DNA of 64,000 bases from Lichenibacterium dinghuense (GTDB lineage Bacteria > Pseudomonadota > Alphaproteobacteria > Rhizobiales > Beijerinckiaceae), in contig NZ_JAJLMN010000001.1 of assembly GCF_021730615.1 (NCBI RefSeq), positions 1,364,501 through 1,428,500 on the forward strand. The letters run 5' to 3'. Below are positions 47,202 to 56,226 of this stretch, piece after piece. The notes under the pieces are model-generated. The model had not been told where the DNA came from, searched no databases, and was given only the letters and a program-made list of their open reading frames with translations. The stretch's first letter is position 1; each line of letters opens with the position of its first letter. The translations under genes and the position numbers were made by a program.

Positions 47202-48146
47202 TTGGACCTGCGGCAGCTTCGCTACTTCGTCGCGATCGTCCAGTGCGGCTCGATCTCGCGCGCGTCGCTGCAGCTCAACATCGCCCAGCCGGCGCTCAGC
47301 CTGCACATCCGCAACATGGAGGCCGACCTCGGCCTGCCGCTGCTGTTCCGCACGCCGCAGGGCGTGCAGCCGACCGAGGCCGGCCTGATCCTGCTGCGCA
47401 ACGCGCGGCTCATCATCGAGCAGTTCGAGGTGGCGCAGCGCGAGATCCGCGGCAGCGCCGCCGAGCCCTCGGGCGAGGTGCGGCTCGGCCTGCCGTCCTC
47501 CATCAGCCCGCTGCTCGGCGTGCCGCTGGTGCTGGCCGCGCGGGCGCGCTTCCCCAAGGTCACCCTGCGCATCGCGGAGGCCATGAGCGGCTACGTGCTC
47601 GACTGGCTGCGCCAGGGCCGCGTCGATCTGGGGCTGCTCTATGGCCTGCCGGAGGACCGCGAGCTGCGGGCGACGGGCCTGCTCGTCGAGACGCTGGTGG
47701 TCTACGGCGCCCCCGAGCCCCCGGACGGCCGCAGCCACCCGGAAGGCGACGCCCTGAGCTTCGCCGACCTCGCCGCGCTGCCGCTGATCCTGCCGAGCCC
47801 CGGCCACGGGCTGCGCGACCTGCTCGACGCCGCCGCGACGGCGCGCGGCATCCGCCTCGCGACCGCGATCGACATCGACGCCTACGGGGCCATCAAGCAG
47901 CTCGTCGAGCGGCGCCTCGGCTACTCGATCCTGCCCGGCCATGCCGGCCGCCGCGAGGTCGAGGACGGCCGGTTGCGCGCCTGGGCGGTCGACCCGCCGC
48001 TGACCCGCATGGTGTCGCTGGTCCAGCCCACCGACCGGCCGCCGACCCAGGCCGTGAAGGCCGTCGAGGGCCTGTGCCGCGCGACCCTGCGCGACCTCGT
48101 CCGCTCGGGCGAGTGGCACATGGCGCGGATGCGGACGAGCGAGTGA
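47202..48146 (+). CDS. LysR-family regulator, likely of the CoA-transferase locus
   Basis: A 314-residue LTTR starting at TTG 47202, 5 nt after GGGAGG. The HTH region is RQLRYFVAIVQCGSISRASLQLNIAQPALSLHIRNMEADLG in family style, close to the Nac/CynR subgroup. The effector domain follows (about 92-295; GEVRLGLPSSISPLLGVPLV, YSILPGHAGR). It lies on the same strand 129 nt after the CoA-transferase gene and before an aldehyde dehydrogenase gene. Confidence 0.88.
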   Translation: MDLRQLRYFVAIVQCGSISRASLQLNIAQPALSLHIRNMEADLGLPLLFRTPQGVQPTEAGLILLRNARLIIEQFEVAQREIRGSAAEPSGEVRLGLPSSISPLLGVPLVLAARARFPKVTLRIAEAMSGYVLDWLRQGRVDLGLLYGLPEDRELRATGLLVETLVVYGAPEPPDGRSHPEGDALSFADLAALPLILPSPGHGLRDLLDAAATARGIRLATAIDIDAYGAIKQLVERRLGYSILPGHAGRREVEDGRLRAWAVDPPLTRMVSLVQPTDRPPTQAVKAVEGLCRATLRDLVRSGEWHMARMRTSE

Positions 48147-48179
48147 GCGGGACGCGATCACGACCTGATCCACTCCACC

Positions 48180-48228
48180 TTCCTCGTCCTGAGCCGGCCC
48201 GCAGGGCCGTGTCGAAGGATGAAGGACG
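48180..48228. repeat. REP-like intergenic palindrome
   Basis: A core CGGCCC-GCA-GGGCCG (48195-48209) is flanked by TCCTCGTCCTGAG on the left and CGAAGGATGAAGGA on the right. This is the layout of the abundant short intergenic palindromes of Hyphomicrobiales. It lies between the LysR and aldehyde dehydrogenase genes. Confidence 0.65.
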
Positions 48229-48351
48229 TGGTGGCCGTCTTCGATCGGTCCCCATCGCGGCCCCTTATGACGGGGAGACCGGAAACGTCTTGGCGGCGGC
48301 GGGCCCCGCACCACATCTCAGGTGAAACGGGTCGCAAGGGAGGACACCGAC

Positions 48352-49815
48352 GTGAACGTGCATTCGCCGTCCATCATCGCCGCGCAGGGCGTGTTCATCG
48401 GCAACCGTTGGTCGCCGGCCGCCTCGGGCCAGACCATCCAGACCATGGCGCCCGCCGAGGGCGTGCCCTTCGCCGAGATCGCCGCTGGCGACAAGCCGGA
48501 CGTGGACCGCGCCGTGAAGGCCGCCCAGGGCGCGCTCGCGGGCGCCTGGGGCCGCATGTCCGCCACCGAGCGCGGCCGCCTGCTCACCAAGCTCGGCTAC
48601 GCCGTGCAGGACCACGCCGAGGAACTGGCCAAGCTCGAAGCCCGCGACACCGGCAAGCCGATGAAGCAGGCGCGCAACGACATGATCGCGCTGGCCCGCT
48701 ACTTCGAATATTACGGCGGCGGCGCCGACAAGGTGCACGGCGACACCATCCCGTTCCTGCCCGGCTACTTCGTTACGACCGAGCGCGTGGCGCACGGCGT
48801 CGTCGGCCACATCATCCCGTGGAACTACCCGGCGCAGATGTTCGGCCGCACCGTGGCGCCCGCCCTCGCCATGGGCAACGCGTCCGTGGTGAAGCCCGCC
48901 GAGGACGCCTGCCTGACGCCGCTGCGTATCGCGGAGCTCGCCGCCGAGGTCGGCTTCCCCGAGGGCGCCATCAACATCGTGCCCGGCCTCGGCGAGGCCG
49001 CCGGCGCGGCGCTGTCGTCGCATCCCGAGATCGACTTCATCTCCTTCACGGGCTCGCCCGAGGTCGGCACGCTGATCCAGTCGGCCGCGGCCCGCAACCA
49101 CATCGGCTGCGTGATGGAGCTCGGCGGCAAGTCGCCGCACGTGCTGTTCGAGGACGCGGACCTCGACGCCGCGATCCCGGTCATCGCCAACACCATGGTG
49201 CAGAACGCCGGCCAGACCTGCTCGGCGGGCTCGCGCCTCCTCGTCGCCAAGGGCGTCTACGACGAGGCCACGAGCCGCCTCGCCGAGAAGTTCGCGTCCC
49301 TGCGCGCCGGCACGCCGGAGATGGACCTCGACCTCGGCCCAGTCATCAACGCCACGCAGAAGAAGCGCATCCAGAAGTTCTTCGACCGCGCCGAGGAGGA
49401 GGGCGTGCCGGTGCTGTCGCGCGGGCAGGTGGCCGAGGGTGTGCCGGAGGGCGCCTTCTTCGTCGAGCCCCGCGTCTACGGCGACGTGCCGCGCGGCAAC
49501 GACCTCGCCGCCAAGGAGATCTTCGGGCCGGTGCTCTCCGTGCAGCGCTTCGACGACGAGGCGGACGCCGTGAAGCTCGCCAACGACACGGAATACGGCC
49601 TGATGGCCGCGGTCTGGTCGCTCGACGGCAACCGGGCGCTGCGCGTGTCGCGCGGTATCCGCGCCGGGCAGGTCTACATCAACAGCTTCGGCGCCGGCGG
49701 CGGCATCGAGCTGCCCTTCGGCGGCATGAAGAAGTCCGGCCACGGCCGCGAGAAGGGCTTCGCGGCGCTGCACGACATGTCGACGCTGCGCACGACGATC
49801 TTCAAGCACGGTTGA
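48352..49815 (+). CDS. NAD(P)-dependent aldehyde dehydrogenase
   Basis: A 487-residue ALDH. The catalytic Cys is in NAGQTCSAGSRLLV, the general-base Glu in CVMELGGKSPHVLF, and the cofactor motif is FTGSPEVGT; IIPWNYPAQMFGRT and EIFGPVLSVQRF complete the family set. It should oxidise an aldehyde to an acid; the substrate is unknown. I start at GTG 48352, 8 nt after GGGAGGACA; an ATG at 48322 is also in frame. It has a strong terminator just behind it, so it is probably monocistronic. Confidence 0.9.
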   Translation: MNVHSPSIIAAQGVFIGNRWSPAASGQTIQTMAPAEGVPFAEIAAGDKPDVDRAVKAAQGALAGAWGRMSATERGRLLTKLGYAVQDHAEELAKLEARDTGKPMKQARNDMIALARYFEYYGGGADKVHGDTIPFLPGYFVTTERVAHGVVGHIIPWNYPAQMFGRTVAPALAMGNASVVKPAEDACLTPLRIAELAAEVGFPEGAINIVPGLGEAAGAALSSHPEIDFISFTGSPEVGTLIQSAAARNHIGCVMELGGKSPHVLFEDADLDAAIPVIANTMVQNAGQTCSAGSRLLVAKGVYDEATSRLAEKFASLRAGTPEMDLDLGPVINATQKKRIQKFFDRAEEEGVPVLSRGQVAEGVPEGAFFVEPRVYGDVPRGNDLAAKEIFGPVLSVQRFDDEADAVKLANDTEYGLMAAVWSLDGNRALRVSRGIRAGQVYINSFGAGGGIELPFGGMKKSGHGREKGFAALHDMSTLRTTIFKHG

Positions 49816-49854
49816 CCGGAGCACCGGCCCCGGGTTTCCCGATCGATATTTGGG

Positions 49855-49881
49855 GGGAGCCTTCGGGCTCCCTTCTTTTTT
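49855..49881 (+). terminator. Rho-independent terminator of the aldehyde dehydrogenase gene
   Basis: GGGAGCC (49855-49861), TTCG loop, GGCTCCC (49866-49872), then TTCTTTTTT. This is the most classical terminator in the window. Confidence 0.93.
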
Positions 49882-50093
49882 GAACATCGATCTCGAGCAG
49901 ATCGCGGCGCCCGGTGAGGCGCCAAAACACTATCTCGTGATCGCGGGCCGGAACACGCCCGATTCCATGCGCGGCACCATGACAAAGCCGCGCGAATCAG
50001 TTCAGAATCGGCGTTGCGGGACTCATATCGGATTTATATCAAAGATCATTAGATTTTCAGCAACGCGTCCCGTCGATTTCGAGGGCTCATTGC

Positions 50094-50603
50094 ATGAACA
50101 TTCATCACTCGACGAAGAGCCGTCTGCCACGACTTGCGGCAGCACTGATCATCATCGCATCGGGCATGCTGCTGAGGGCACCAGCCGCAAGGGCCTGCGG
50201 CGACGAGACCGGCTCCACATGCGGCAACGACGCGGACGATGCCCGCTACATGCTGGAGCAGGCGGTGGCGGCCGTGCAGGCCGACGAGCCGCAGGCCCTC
50301 AAGTGGTTCACCGAACAGTCTCACGGCTTTCGCACGGAGGACCTCTACGTCTACTGTATCGGCCCCGACCACGTCATGGCGGCCCACCCCGACCCCAAGA
50401 TCAACGGCACGGATGTCACCAAGACCCTGATAGACGCCAACGGCTACCATTTCGCGGACGAGATGCTGAAGGGGGCGCAGGAGGGCGTCGTCTCCAACAT
50501 CACCTACCTCTGGCCGCGCCTCGACGGCTACAGGCCCTCGGTCAAGCACACGATGTACACCAAGGTGCGAGACCAGATCTGCGCGGTCGGCTACTACGAA
50601 TGA
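50094..50603 (+). CDS. Secreted single-Cache-like sensor domain protein
   Basis: A 169-residue protein with an N-terminal signal (LAAALIIIASGMLLRAPAARA, cleaved near residue 35) and a mature domain reading ARYMLEQAVAAVQADEPQALKWF, then DLYVYCIGPDHVMAAHPDPKINGTDV and a C-terminal TMYTKVRDQICAVGYYE. The middle matches the single Cache fold (GPDGxxxAHPxPxxxG) found in chemoreceptors, here without membrane or output domain. It has four mature Cys. It probably binds a small acid in the periplasm. Its upstream region is AT-rich and unlike the neighbours. It stands alone between two strand-matched metabolic genes. Confidence 0.72.
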   Translation: MNIHHSTKSRLPRLAAALIIIASGMLLRAPAARACGDETGSTCGNDADDARYMLEQAVAAVQADEPQALKWFTEQSHGFRTEDLYVYCIGPDHVMAAHPDPKINGTDVTKTLIDANGYHFADEMLKGAQEGVVSNITYLWPRLDGYRPSVKHTMYTKVRDQICAVGYYE

Positions 50604-50818
50604 CCGATCGGTTCGAGGGCTGACGGCCGCCCCGCGCCGGTGTCGGTGCCGGCCGGGGAGGCATGGAGCGGCGCTCGGTGCGGCCCGCGGCCCGATATTT
50701 CCCCGCGATCCCGCCCCCCGCAAAACCCTATTGGCCTTCCCCTGCACGCCGCGCATAACAGCCCCACATAAAGCGGACCGCGCCGACACCGTCGGTCGCG
50801 GACAGGGAGGGGACGCCC

Positions 50819-52024
50819 GTGATCTCCAACTTCTACATGCCGACCCGCATCGTGGCGGGCTCGGGCTCGCTCGGCACCATCGGCAGGCTCGCGCGCGAAC
50901 TCGGCATGAGCCGCGTCCTCGTGGTGTCCGACCCCGTGATCTCGGCACAGCCCTTCCACGCGGACGCGCTCGCGGCGCTGGGCGAGGCCGGCGTCGCCAC
51001 GGCGCGCTTCGACGAGTGCGGGATCGACGCGCGCTGCTCGCACATCGACGAGCAGGGCGAGCGCGTGCGGCGCGACGGAATCGACGGCGTGGTCTGCATC
51101 GGCGGCGGCTCGGTGATGTGCACCGGCAAGGGCATCGCCATCGTGGCGACGAACCACAAGCCGATGGCCGAGTGCACGGGCGTCGGCAAGTTCGACAAGC
51201 GCGCCCTGCCGATGATCATGGTGCCCACCACGGCGGGCTCGGGCTCCGAGGTGTCGCAGTGGACCATCGTCAAGGACGAGGTCCGGCACTTGAAGCTCCT
51301 CGGCGGCGGCCCGCTGTCCTTCCCCGACGCCGCCATCCTCGACGCGGTGACGCTGCGCTCGCTGCCCATGCGCGTCGCCGCCCTGCCGGCCGTGGACGCC
51401 CTGACCCACGCGGTCGAGGCCTACGTGTCGGGCATCGGCTCGCACCTCACCGACGCCATCGCGCTCGGCGCCGTGCGGCTGCAGTTCGGCTCCCTGCGCG
51501 CCTCCATCAACTCGGACGACGAGCGCGCCCGCGAGGACAACCTCGTCGCCTCCTGCATGGCCAACGTCGCCTGCGGCAACGCCCGCCTCGGCCACGGCCA
51601 CGCCCTGTCGCTGCCGCTCGAAGGCCACCTCGACCTGCCCCACCCCTACGGAGTCGGCGTGCTCCTGCCCGAGGTGACGGCCTTCAACCTCGCGGTGCTG
51701 CCCGCCAAGGTGAAGCCGCTCGCGGAGGCGCTGGAGGTCGACACGCTCGGCCTGTCGCGGGCTGAGACCATCGCGGCCTGCGCCGAGGCGATCCGCGAGC
51801 TGTTCGACGACATCGCCTTCCCGCGGCACTTCACGCCCGAGCAGCTGCCGAGGGATCGCGTGCGCGAGATGGCGCAGCGCGCCGTGCCGGGCCTCTACGC
51901 CGGCATCGCGGCGCGCGACTACGACCACACCACCGCGCGCGACGCCACCGTGATCGCCTGCCCCTCGGCCCGCAAGATGACGGTGCGCCAGGCCGAGGAG
52001 ATGTTCGAGCGCTGCCTGGGCTGA
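50819..52024 (+). CDS. Iron-containing (group III) alcohol dehydrogenase
   Basis: A 401-residue enzyme starting at GTG 50819 after AGGGAGGGGA. The nucleotide site is CIGGGSVMCTGKGIA, then PTTAGSGSEVSQWT; the metal ligands are the Asp and His of PAVDALTHAVEAYVSG and the two His in NARLGHGHALSLPLEGHLDLPHPYGVG. It should oxidise an alcohol or reduce an aldehyde with NAD(P). The substrate is unknown; 4-hydroxybutyrate- or lactaldehyde-type relatives exist. The next gene, a GST, begins 53 nt later. Confidence 0.88.
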   Translation: MISNFYMPTRIVAGSGSLGTIGRLARELGMSRVLVVSDPVISAQPFHADALAALGEAGVATARFDECGIDARCSHIDEQGERVRRDGIDGVVCIGGGSVMCTGKGIAIVATNHKPMAECTGVGKFDKRALPMIMVPTTAGSGSEVSQWTIVKDEVRHLKLLGGGPLSFPDAAILDAVTLRSLPMRVAALPAVDALTHAVEAYVSGIGSHLTDAIALGAVRLQFGSLRASINSDDERAREDNLVASCMANVACGNARLGHGHALSLPLEGHLDLPHPYGVGVLLPEVTAFNLAVLPAKVKPLAEALEVDTLGLSRAETIAACAEAIRELFDDIAFPRHFTPEQLPRDRVREMAQRAVPGLYAGIAARDYDHTTARDATVIACPSARKMTVRQAEEMFERCLG

Positions 52025-52077
52025 CGCCCCGCCGAGACGCGTGAAACGCGCCGGCCCGCGAACTGGAGAGAAACGCC

Positions 52078-52992
52078 GTGCCCGACCTGATCCTGCACCA
52101 CTACGACCTGTCGCCCTTCTGCGAGAAGGTGCGGCTCGCCTTCGGCCACAAGGGGCTGGACTGGCGGGGCGTCGACATCCCGATCTGGCCGCCGCGGCCC
52201 GACTTCTCGCCGCTCACCGCGGGCTACCGCCGCGCCCCCGCGCTGCAGGTCGGCGCCGACGTGTACTGCGACACGCTGCTGATCCTGCGCGAGATCGAGC
52301 GCCGCTTCCCCGAGCCGACCCTCTACCCCGGGGGGCAGGTCGGCCTCGCGTCGGCGCTGAGCTGGTACGCCGACACCACGCTGTTCATCCCGGCTGCCAA
52401 GGTCGTGACCTCCATCATCGGCGACCACCTGCCCGAGCAGTTCGTGCAGGACCGCATCGACTTCATGAAGGAGGACTTCAGCGGCTCCGCGTCCCAGAAG
52501 GCCCTGCCGCAGAACCGGCAGCGCGTGCGCGCCCAGCTCACCATCCTGGCCGACATGCTCAGGGACGGCCGCCCCTTCCTGCTCGGCGACGCGCTGTCGG
52601 CCGCCGACCTGTCGGCCTACCACGTGCCGTGGTTCGTGCGGAAGAACGGCGGCGAGGCGGCCGAGGGCCTGCTGCCGATGCGGCCGCTGCTGCCCTGGAT
52701 GGAGCGCGTCGCCGCCGTCGGCCACGGCCGGAAGGAGGTGATGTCGCCCGAGGAGGCGCTGGAGGTGGCGCGCGCCGCCGAGCCCGCGCGGGTCGGCGCC
52801 TTCGAGGACGCGGCCTCGGGGCTCAAGGGCGGCGACGCCGTCAGCATCCTGTCGGACGCCGCCAACGACCCCATCACCGGCACGCTGGCCTATGCCGACG
52901 AGACCGAGATCGTGATCCGCAACGAGCACCCGCGCACCGGCGTCGTCCACACCCACTTCCCCCGCTTCGGCTACAGCGTCGTCGCGGCCTGA
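52078..52992 (+). CDS. Glutathione S-transferase-like protein with C-terminal extension
   Basis: A 304-residue protein starting at GTG 52078. The thioredoxin-like N-terminal GST domain (LILHHYDLSPFCEKVRLAFGHKGLDW) keeps a SPFCEKVR motif with a Cys at the usual catalytic site. The helical GST_C domain spans about 90-225. The last 75 residues (KGGDAVSILSDAANDPITGTLAYADETEIVI..) form an added small beta domain seen in a subset of GST-like proteins. It lies 9 nt before a second GST gene, so the two are co-transcribed. Confidence 0.8.
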   Translation: MPDLILHHYDLSPFCEKVRLAFGHKGLDWRGVDIPIWPPRPDFSPLTAGYRRAPALQVGADVYCDTLLILREIERRFPEPTLYPGGQVGLASALSWYADTTLFIPAAKVVTSIIGDHLPEQFVQDRIDFMKEDFSGSASQKALPQNRQRVRAQLTILADMLRDGRPFLLGDALSAADLSAYHVPWFVRKNGGEAAEGLLPMRPLLPWMERVAAVGHGRKEVMSPEEALEVARAAEPARVGAFEDAASGLKGGDAVSILSDAANDPITGTLAYADETEIVIRNEHPRTGVVHTHFPRFGYSVVAA

Positions 52993-53001
52993 GGCTCCAG
53001 A

Positions 53002-53604
53002 ATGAAGATCCTGTCCAACACGACCAGCCCCTTCGCGCGCGTCGCCCGCATCGCCCTGATCGAGAAGGGCGTGTCGGCCGAAGGGCTGCGCATGATGAAC
53101 CCGTGGGGGCCCGACGACGAGATGGCGCGGCTCAACCCGGCCTCGAAGGTGCCGACGCTGGAGCTGCCCTCGGGCGTGCCGCTGACCGAGAGCCTGCTGA
53201 TCCTGCTGTGGCTGGAGAAGACGCGGCCCGAGCCCTCGCTGCTCGGCGCGGGGGGCGACCTCGACGCGGTCATCTCCAAGGCGGGCCTCGCCATGGGCGT
53301 GATCGAGGCCATGGCGAACCTCGTCACCGGCCGCATGCAGATCGACCCCGATTTCGAGGGCGGCAAGGTCGGCAAGAAGCGCGTCGGCACGGTGGTGGAG
53401 AGCTTCCGGCGCCTGGAGGCCGACCCGCCGGCCTACGCGGGCGGCGTGCCGGATATCGCCGTGCTCACCGCCGTGGTGGCGGTCGATTACCTGCCCCTGC
53501 GCTTCCCCGACCACCCCTGGGTGGAGCCGATCCCGCGCCTCCAGGCCCTGCGCGACAGCGTCTCAAGCCGGCCCGCCTACGCGGACACCAAGCCCTACGT
53601 GTGA
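53002..53604 (+). CDS. Glutathione S-transferase
   Basis: A 200-residue GST: N-terminal domain MKILSNTTSPFARVARIALIEKG with Ser at the catalytic site, the PASKVPTLELPSG cis-Pro motif, TESLLILLWLE, and a helical C-terminal domain with VPDIAVLTAVVAVDYL. The length is normal. It follows the larger GST gene by 9 nt. Substrates unknown; detoxification of electrophiles is the usual role. Confidence 0.86.
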   Translation: MKILSNTTSPFARVARIALIEKGVSAEGLRMMNPWGPDDEMARLNPASKVPTLELPSGVPLTESLLILLWLEKTRPEPSLLGAGGDLDAVISKAGLAMGVIEAMANLVTGRMQIDPDFEGGKVGKKRVGTVVESFRRLEADPPAYAGGVPDIAVLTAVVAVDYLPLRFPDHPWVEPIPRLQALRDSVSSRPAYADTKPYV

Positions 53605-53630
53605 GGGCTGCTAGGACATCAGCCACTCCC

Positions 53631-53647
53631 CTCTCCCTTGTGGAGAG
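53631..53647. repeat. Small palindromic intergenic element
   Basis: CTCTCC (53631-53636) and GGAGAG (53642-53647) flank a 5-nt loop inside a CCCCTCTCCCTTGTGGAGAGG context, a common intergenic element in this group. It may terminate the GST transcript. Confidence 0.5.
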
Positions 53648-53701
53648 GCGAGAAGGCGCCATTCAGAAAACAACGTGAACACGAAGCAGGAGGAGACACC
53701 C

Positions 53702-54121
53702 ATGGCCGACCTCGAAGCCAACAAGCAGCTCTGCCGCGACTATTTCGACGCCTTCAAGCGGGCCGACGAGGCCTGGTGGCAGAAGCACATCGCGCCCGAC
53801 TTCGTGCGCCACGACCCCGGCCTGCCCTTTGTGGTGCGCGGCCCCGCCGGCATCAAGCAGCTGTCCGACGCGCTGAACCCCGGCATCCCGGACATGGCGC
53901 TGCCGATCTCGGACGTGATCGCCGAGGGCGACAAGGTGCTGGTGCACCTGCGCGTGAAGGGCACCCACGGCGGCGACCTGATGGGCATGGCGCCGACCGG
54001 CAAGCAGATCGACATCGGCGTGATGGACCTGTTCAAGGTCCAGGACGGCGTCATCGTCGAACACTGGGCGCTGCTCGACAACCTCGGCATGCTGAAGCAG
54101 CTCGGCGTCACCGTGATCTGA
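53702..54121 (+). CDS. SnoaL-like (NTF2-fold) protein
   Basis: A 139-residue cone-shaped NTF2-fold protein of the SnoaL/ester-cyclase type: ANKQLCRDYFDAFKRADEAWWQKHIAPDFVRHDPG, GPAGIKQLSDAL, VLVHLRVKGTHGGDLMGMAPTGKQIDIGVMDLF and IVEHWALLDNLGML are typical in order. Members isomerise, hydrate or cyclise small molecules, or bind them. A strong RBS (AGGAGGAGA) precedes ATG 53702; an upstream in-frame GTG is less likely. It lies 63 nt before the acyl-CoA dehydrogenase gene. Confidence 0.82.
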   Translation: MADLEANKQLCRDYFDAFKRADEAWWQKHIAPDFVRHDPGLPFVVRGPAGIKQLSDALNPGIPDMALPISDVIAEGDKVLVHLRVKGTHGGDLMGMAPTGKQIDIGVMDLFKVQDGVIVEHWALLDNLGMLKQLGVTVI

Positions 54122-54184
54122 CGCGGGCGTCCCCGGCGGGCCCACCGGTCGGCTATGATGGGGCCGACCCCGCGAGGCCCGCCC

Positions 54185-55351
54185 GTGACCCACGACACCC
54201 TCTCCGCCCCCTACGCCGACGTCCGCGCGGAGGTGGCCAAGCTCTGCGCGGCCTTTCCGGGCGAATACTGGCGCCGGCTCGACGGGGAGCGCGGCTACCC
54301 GACGGAGTTCGTGAATGCCCTGACCGAGTCCGGCTACCTCGCGGCGCTGATCCCGGAGGAGTACGGCGGGGCCGGCCTGCCGCTGTCGGGCGCGGCCGCG
54401 ATCCTGGAGGAGGTGCAGCGCCAGGGCTGCAACGGCGCCGCCTGCCACGCGCAGATGTACGTGATGGGCACGGTGCTGCGCCACGGCTCCGAGGCGCAGA
54501 AGCGCCGCTACCTGCCCGAGATCGCCGCGGGGCGGCTGCGGCTCCAGGCCTTCGGCGTCACCGAGCCGACCTCGGGCACAGACACCACCGCGCTGCGCAC
54601 CACGGCCCGCCGCGTCGGCGACAGGTACGTGGTCGACGGCCAGAAGATCTGGACGTCCCGCGCCGAGCATTCCGACCTGATGCTGCTGCTCGCCCGCACG
54701 ACGCCGCGCGATCGGGTGGCGAAGCGCACCGAAGGCCTGTCGGTCTTCATCGTCGACATGCGCGAGGCGCTGGGCCGGGGGCTGACGATCAGGCCCATCC
54801 GCACGATGATGAACCACAATTCCTGCGAGTTGTTCTTCGACGGCCTGGAGGTGCCGGCCGAGAACCTCGTCGGCGAGGAGGGCCGCGGCTTCCGTTCCGT
54901 CCTGTCCGGCATGAACGCCGAGCGCATCCTCATCGCGGCCGAGTGCGTCGGCGACGCGAAGTGGTTCATCGACAAGGCGAGCGGCTACGCCAGGGACCGC
55001 ACGGTGTTCGGCCGGCCGATCGGCCAGAACCAGGGCGTCCAGTTCCCCATCGCCAAGGCCTACGCCGAGATGCGCGCCGCGGAGCTGATGGTGCGCGAGG
55101 CGCTGCGCCTCTACGAGGCCGGCGCCAACCCCGGCGCCGAGGCCAACATGGCCAAGATGCTGGCCGCGGACGCCTCCTTCGCGGCCGCCAACGCCTGCAT
55201 CCAGACCTTCGGCGGCTTCGGCTTCGCCGAGGAATACGACGTCGAGCGCAAGTTCCGCGAGACGCGGCTCTACCAGGTGGCGCCGATCTCGACCAACCTG
55301 ATCCTGAGCTACATCGCCGAGCACGTGCTCGGGCTTCCGAGGTCCTACTGA
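54185..55351 (+). CDS. Acyl-CoA dehydrogenase
   Basis: A 388-residue FAD enzyme starting at GTG 54185. Family motifs: YGGAGLPLSGAAAILEEVQR, QAFGVTEPTSGTDTTALRTTA (signature 1), GQKIWTSRAEHSDLMLLLART, YARDRTVFGRPIGQNQGVQFPIAKAYAEM and QTFGGFGFAEEYDVERKFRETRLYQVAPISTNL. The catalytic Glu is probably in EEYDVERKFRE. It introduces a 2,3-double bond into an acyl-CoA, passing electrons to ETF. Its stop and the next start share one base (TGATG), so it is coupled to the hydratase-like gene. Confidence 0.88.
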   Translation: MTHDTLSAPYADVRAEVAKLCAAFPGEYWRRLDGERGYPTEFVNALTESGYLAALIPEEYGGAGLPLSGAAAILEEVQRQGCNGAACHAQMYVMGTVLRHGSEAQKRRYLPEIAAGRLRLQAFGVTEPTSGTDTTALRTTARRVGDRYVVDGQKIWTSRAEHSDLMLLLARTTPRDRVAKRTEGLSVFIVDMREALGRGLTIRPIRTMMNHNSCELFFDGLEVPAENLVGEEGRGFRSVLSGMNAERILIAAECVGDAKWFIDKASGYARDRTVFGRPIGQNQGVQFPIAKAYAEMRAAELMVREALRLYEAGANPGAEANMAKMLAADASFAAANACIQTFGGFGFAEEYDVERKFRETRLYQVAPISTNLILSYIAEHVLGLPRSY

Positions 55352-56217
55352 TGGATGTCGACCACCTCCGCGGCTGGATCGGCCGCACCCACGAGGCCGA
55401 GGACCTCGTGACCCCGCGGCTCGTCGACCAGTTCCGCGCGACGTTCCGGCCGCACCTCTTCGAGCCTGCGGCGCCGCACCTCTTCCCCGTGCCGGAGGGC
55501 GAGGCGCCGCCCGGGCTGCACTGGTGCCTCGCGCCGCCGGCCGAGCCCATGGCGGAGCTCGCCGCCGACGGCCACGCCGCCAAGGGCGGCTTCCTGCCGC
55601 CCGTGCCCCTGCCCCGCCGCATGTGGGCCGGCGGCGCGGTCGAGACCTTCGCGCCGCTGCGGCTCGGCGACGCGGTGACGCGCCGCTCCACCGTCGAGGA
55701 CCTGGCGACCAAGCGGGGCCGCACGGGGCCGCTGGTCTTCGTCACGGTGCGCCACGAGGTGTCGACGGCGCGCGGCCCGGCGCTGAGCGAGCGCCACGAC
55801 ATCGTGTACCGCGAGGCGTTCACGCCCGGCGCCGCCCCTCCGCCGGCCCCGGCGCCCGCCGAGCCGCGCCGCTCCGACCTCGCTTGGGCGGTCGAGGGCT
55901 CGCCGGTGCTGCTGTTCCGCTATTCGGCGCTGACCTTCAACGGCCACCGCATCCACTACGACCTGCCCTACGTCACGGCGGTGGAGGGCTATGCCGGGCT
56001 GCTGGTGCACGGGCCCATCCAGGCGACGCTGTGCTTCAACCTCGCCGCGGCGCTGCTGGGCCGGGCGCCGCGGCGCTACGCGTTCCGAAACGTCGCGCCG
56101 CTCGTCGCCGGCCCGGTCTTCCGCGTGGCGGGTGCGCGGGACCGCGACGGCGCGGTGCGGTGCTGGACGGAGGGCGCCGACGGAGCCGTCCGGATGGAGG
56201 CCGAGGCCTCGGCCTGA
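55351..56217 (+). CDS. Mesaconyl/itaconyl-CoA hydratase-like double hot-dog protein
   Basis: A 288-residue protein with two hot-dog domains. The N-terminal half has HWCLAPPAEPMAELAADGHAAKGGFLPPVPLPRRMWAGG in family style and DLATKRGRTGPLVFVTVRHE; the C-terminal half has the catalytic-type FRYSALTFNGHRIHYDLPYV and GPIQATLCFNLAAALLG. This matches mesaconyl-C4-CoA hydratase (Meh) and itaconyl-CoA hydratase (Ich). It should hydrate an unsaturated C5 acyl-CoA, plausibly one made by the coupled acyl-CoA dehydrogenase. Related beta-hydroxyacyl-ACP dehydratase roles are possible. Confidence 0.75.
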   Translation: MDVDHLRGWIGRTHEAEDLVTPRLVDQFRATFRPHLFEPAAPHLFPVPEGEAPPGLHWCLAPPAEPMAELAADGHAAKGGFLPPVPLPRRMWAGGAVETFAPLRLGDAVTRRSTVEDLATKRGRTGPLVFVTVRHEVSTARGPALSERHDIVYREAFTPGAAPPPAPAPAEPRRSDLAWAVEGSPVLLFRYSALTFNGHRIHYDLPYVTAVEGYAGLLVHGPIQATLCFNLAAALLGRAPRRYAFRNVAPLVAGPVFRVAGARDRDGAVRCWTEGADGAVRMEAEASA

Positions 56218-56226
56218 GCCGGGGAT

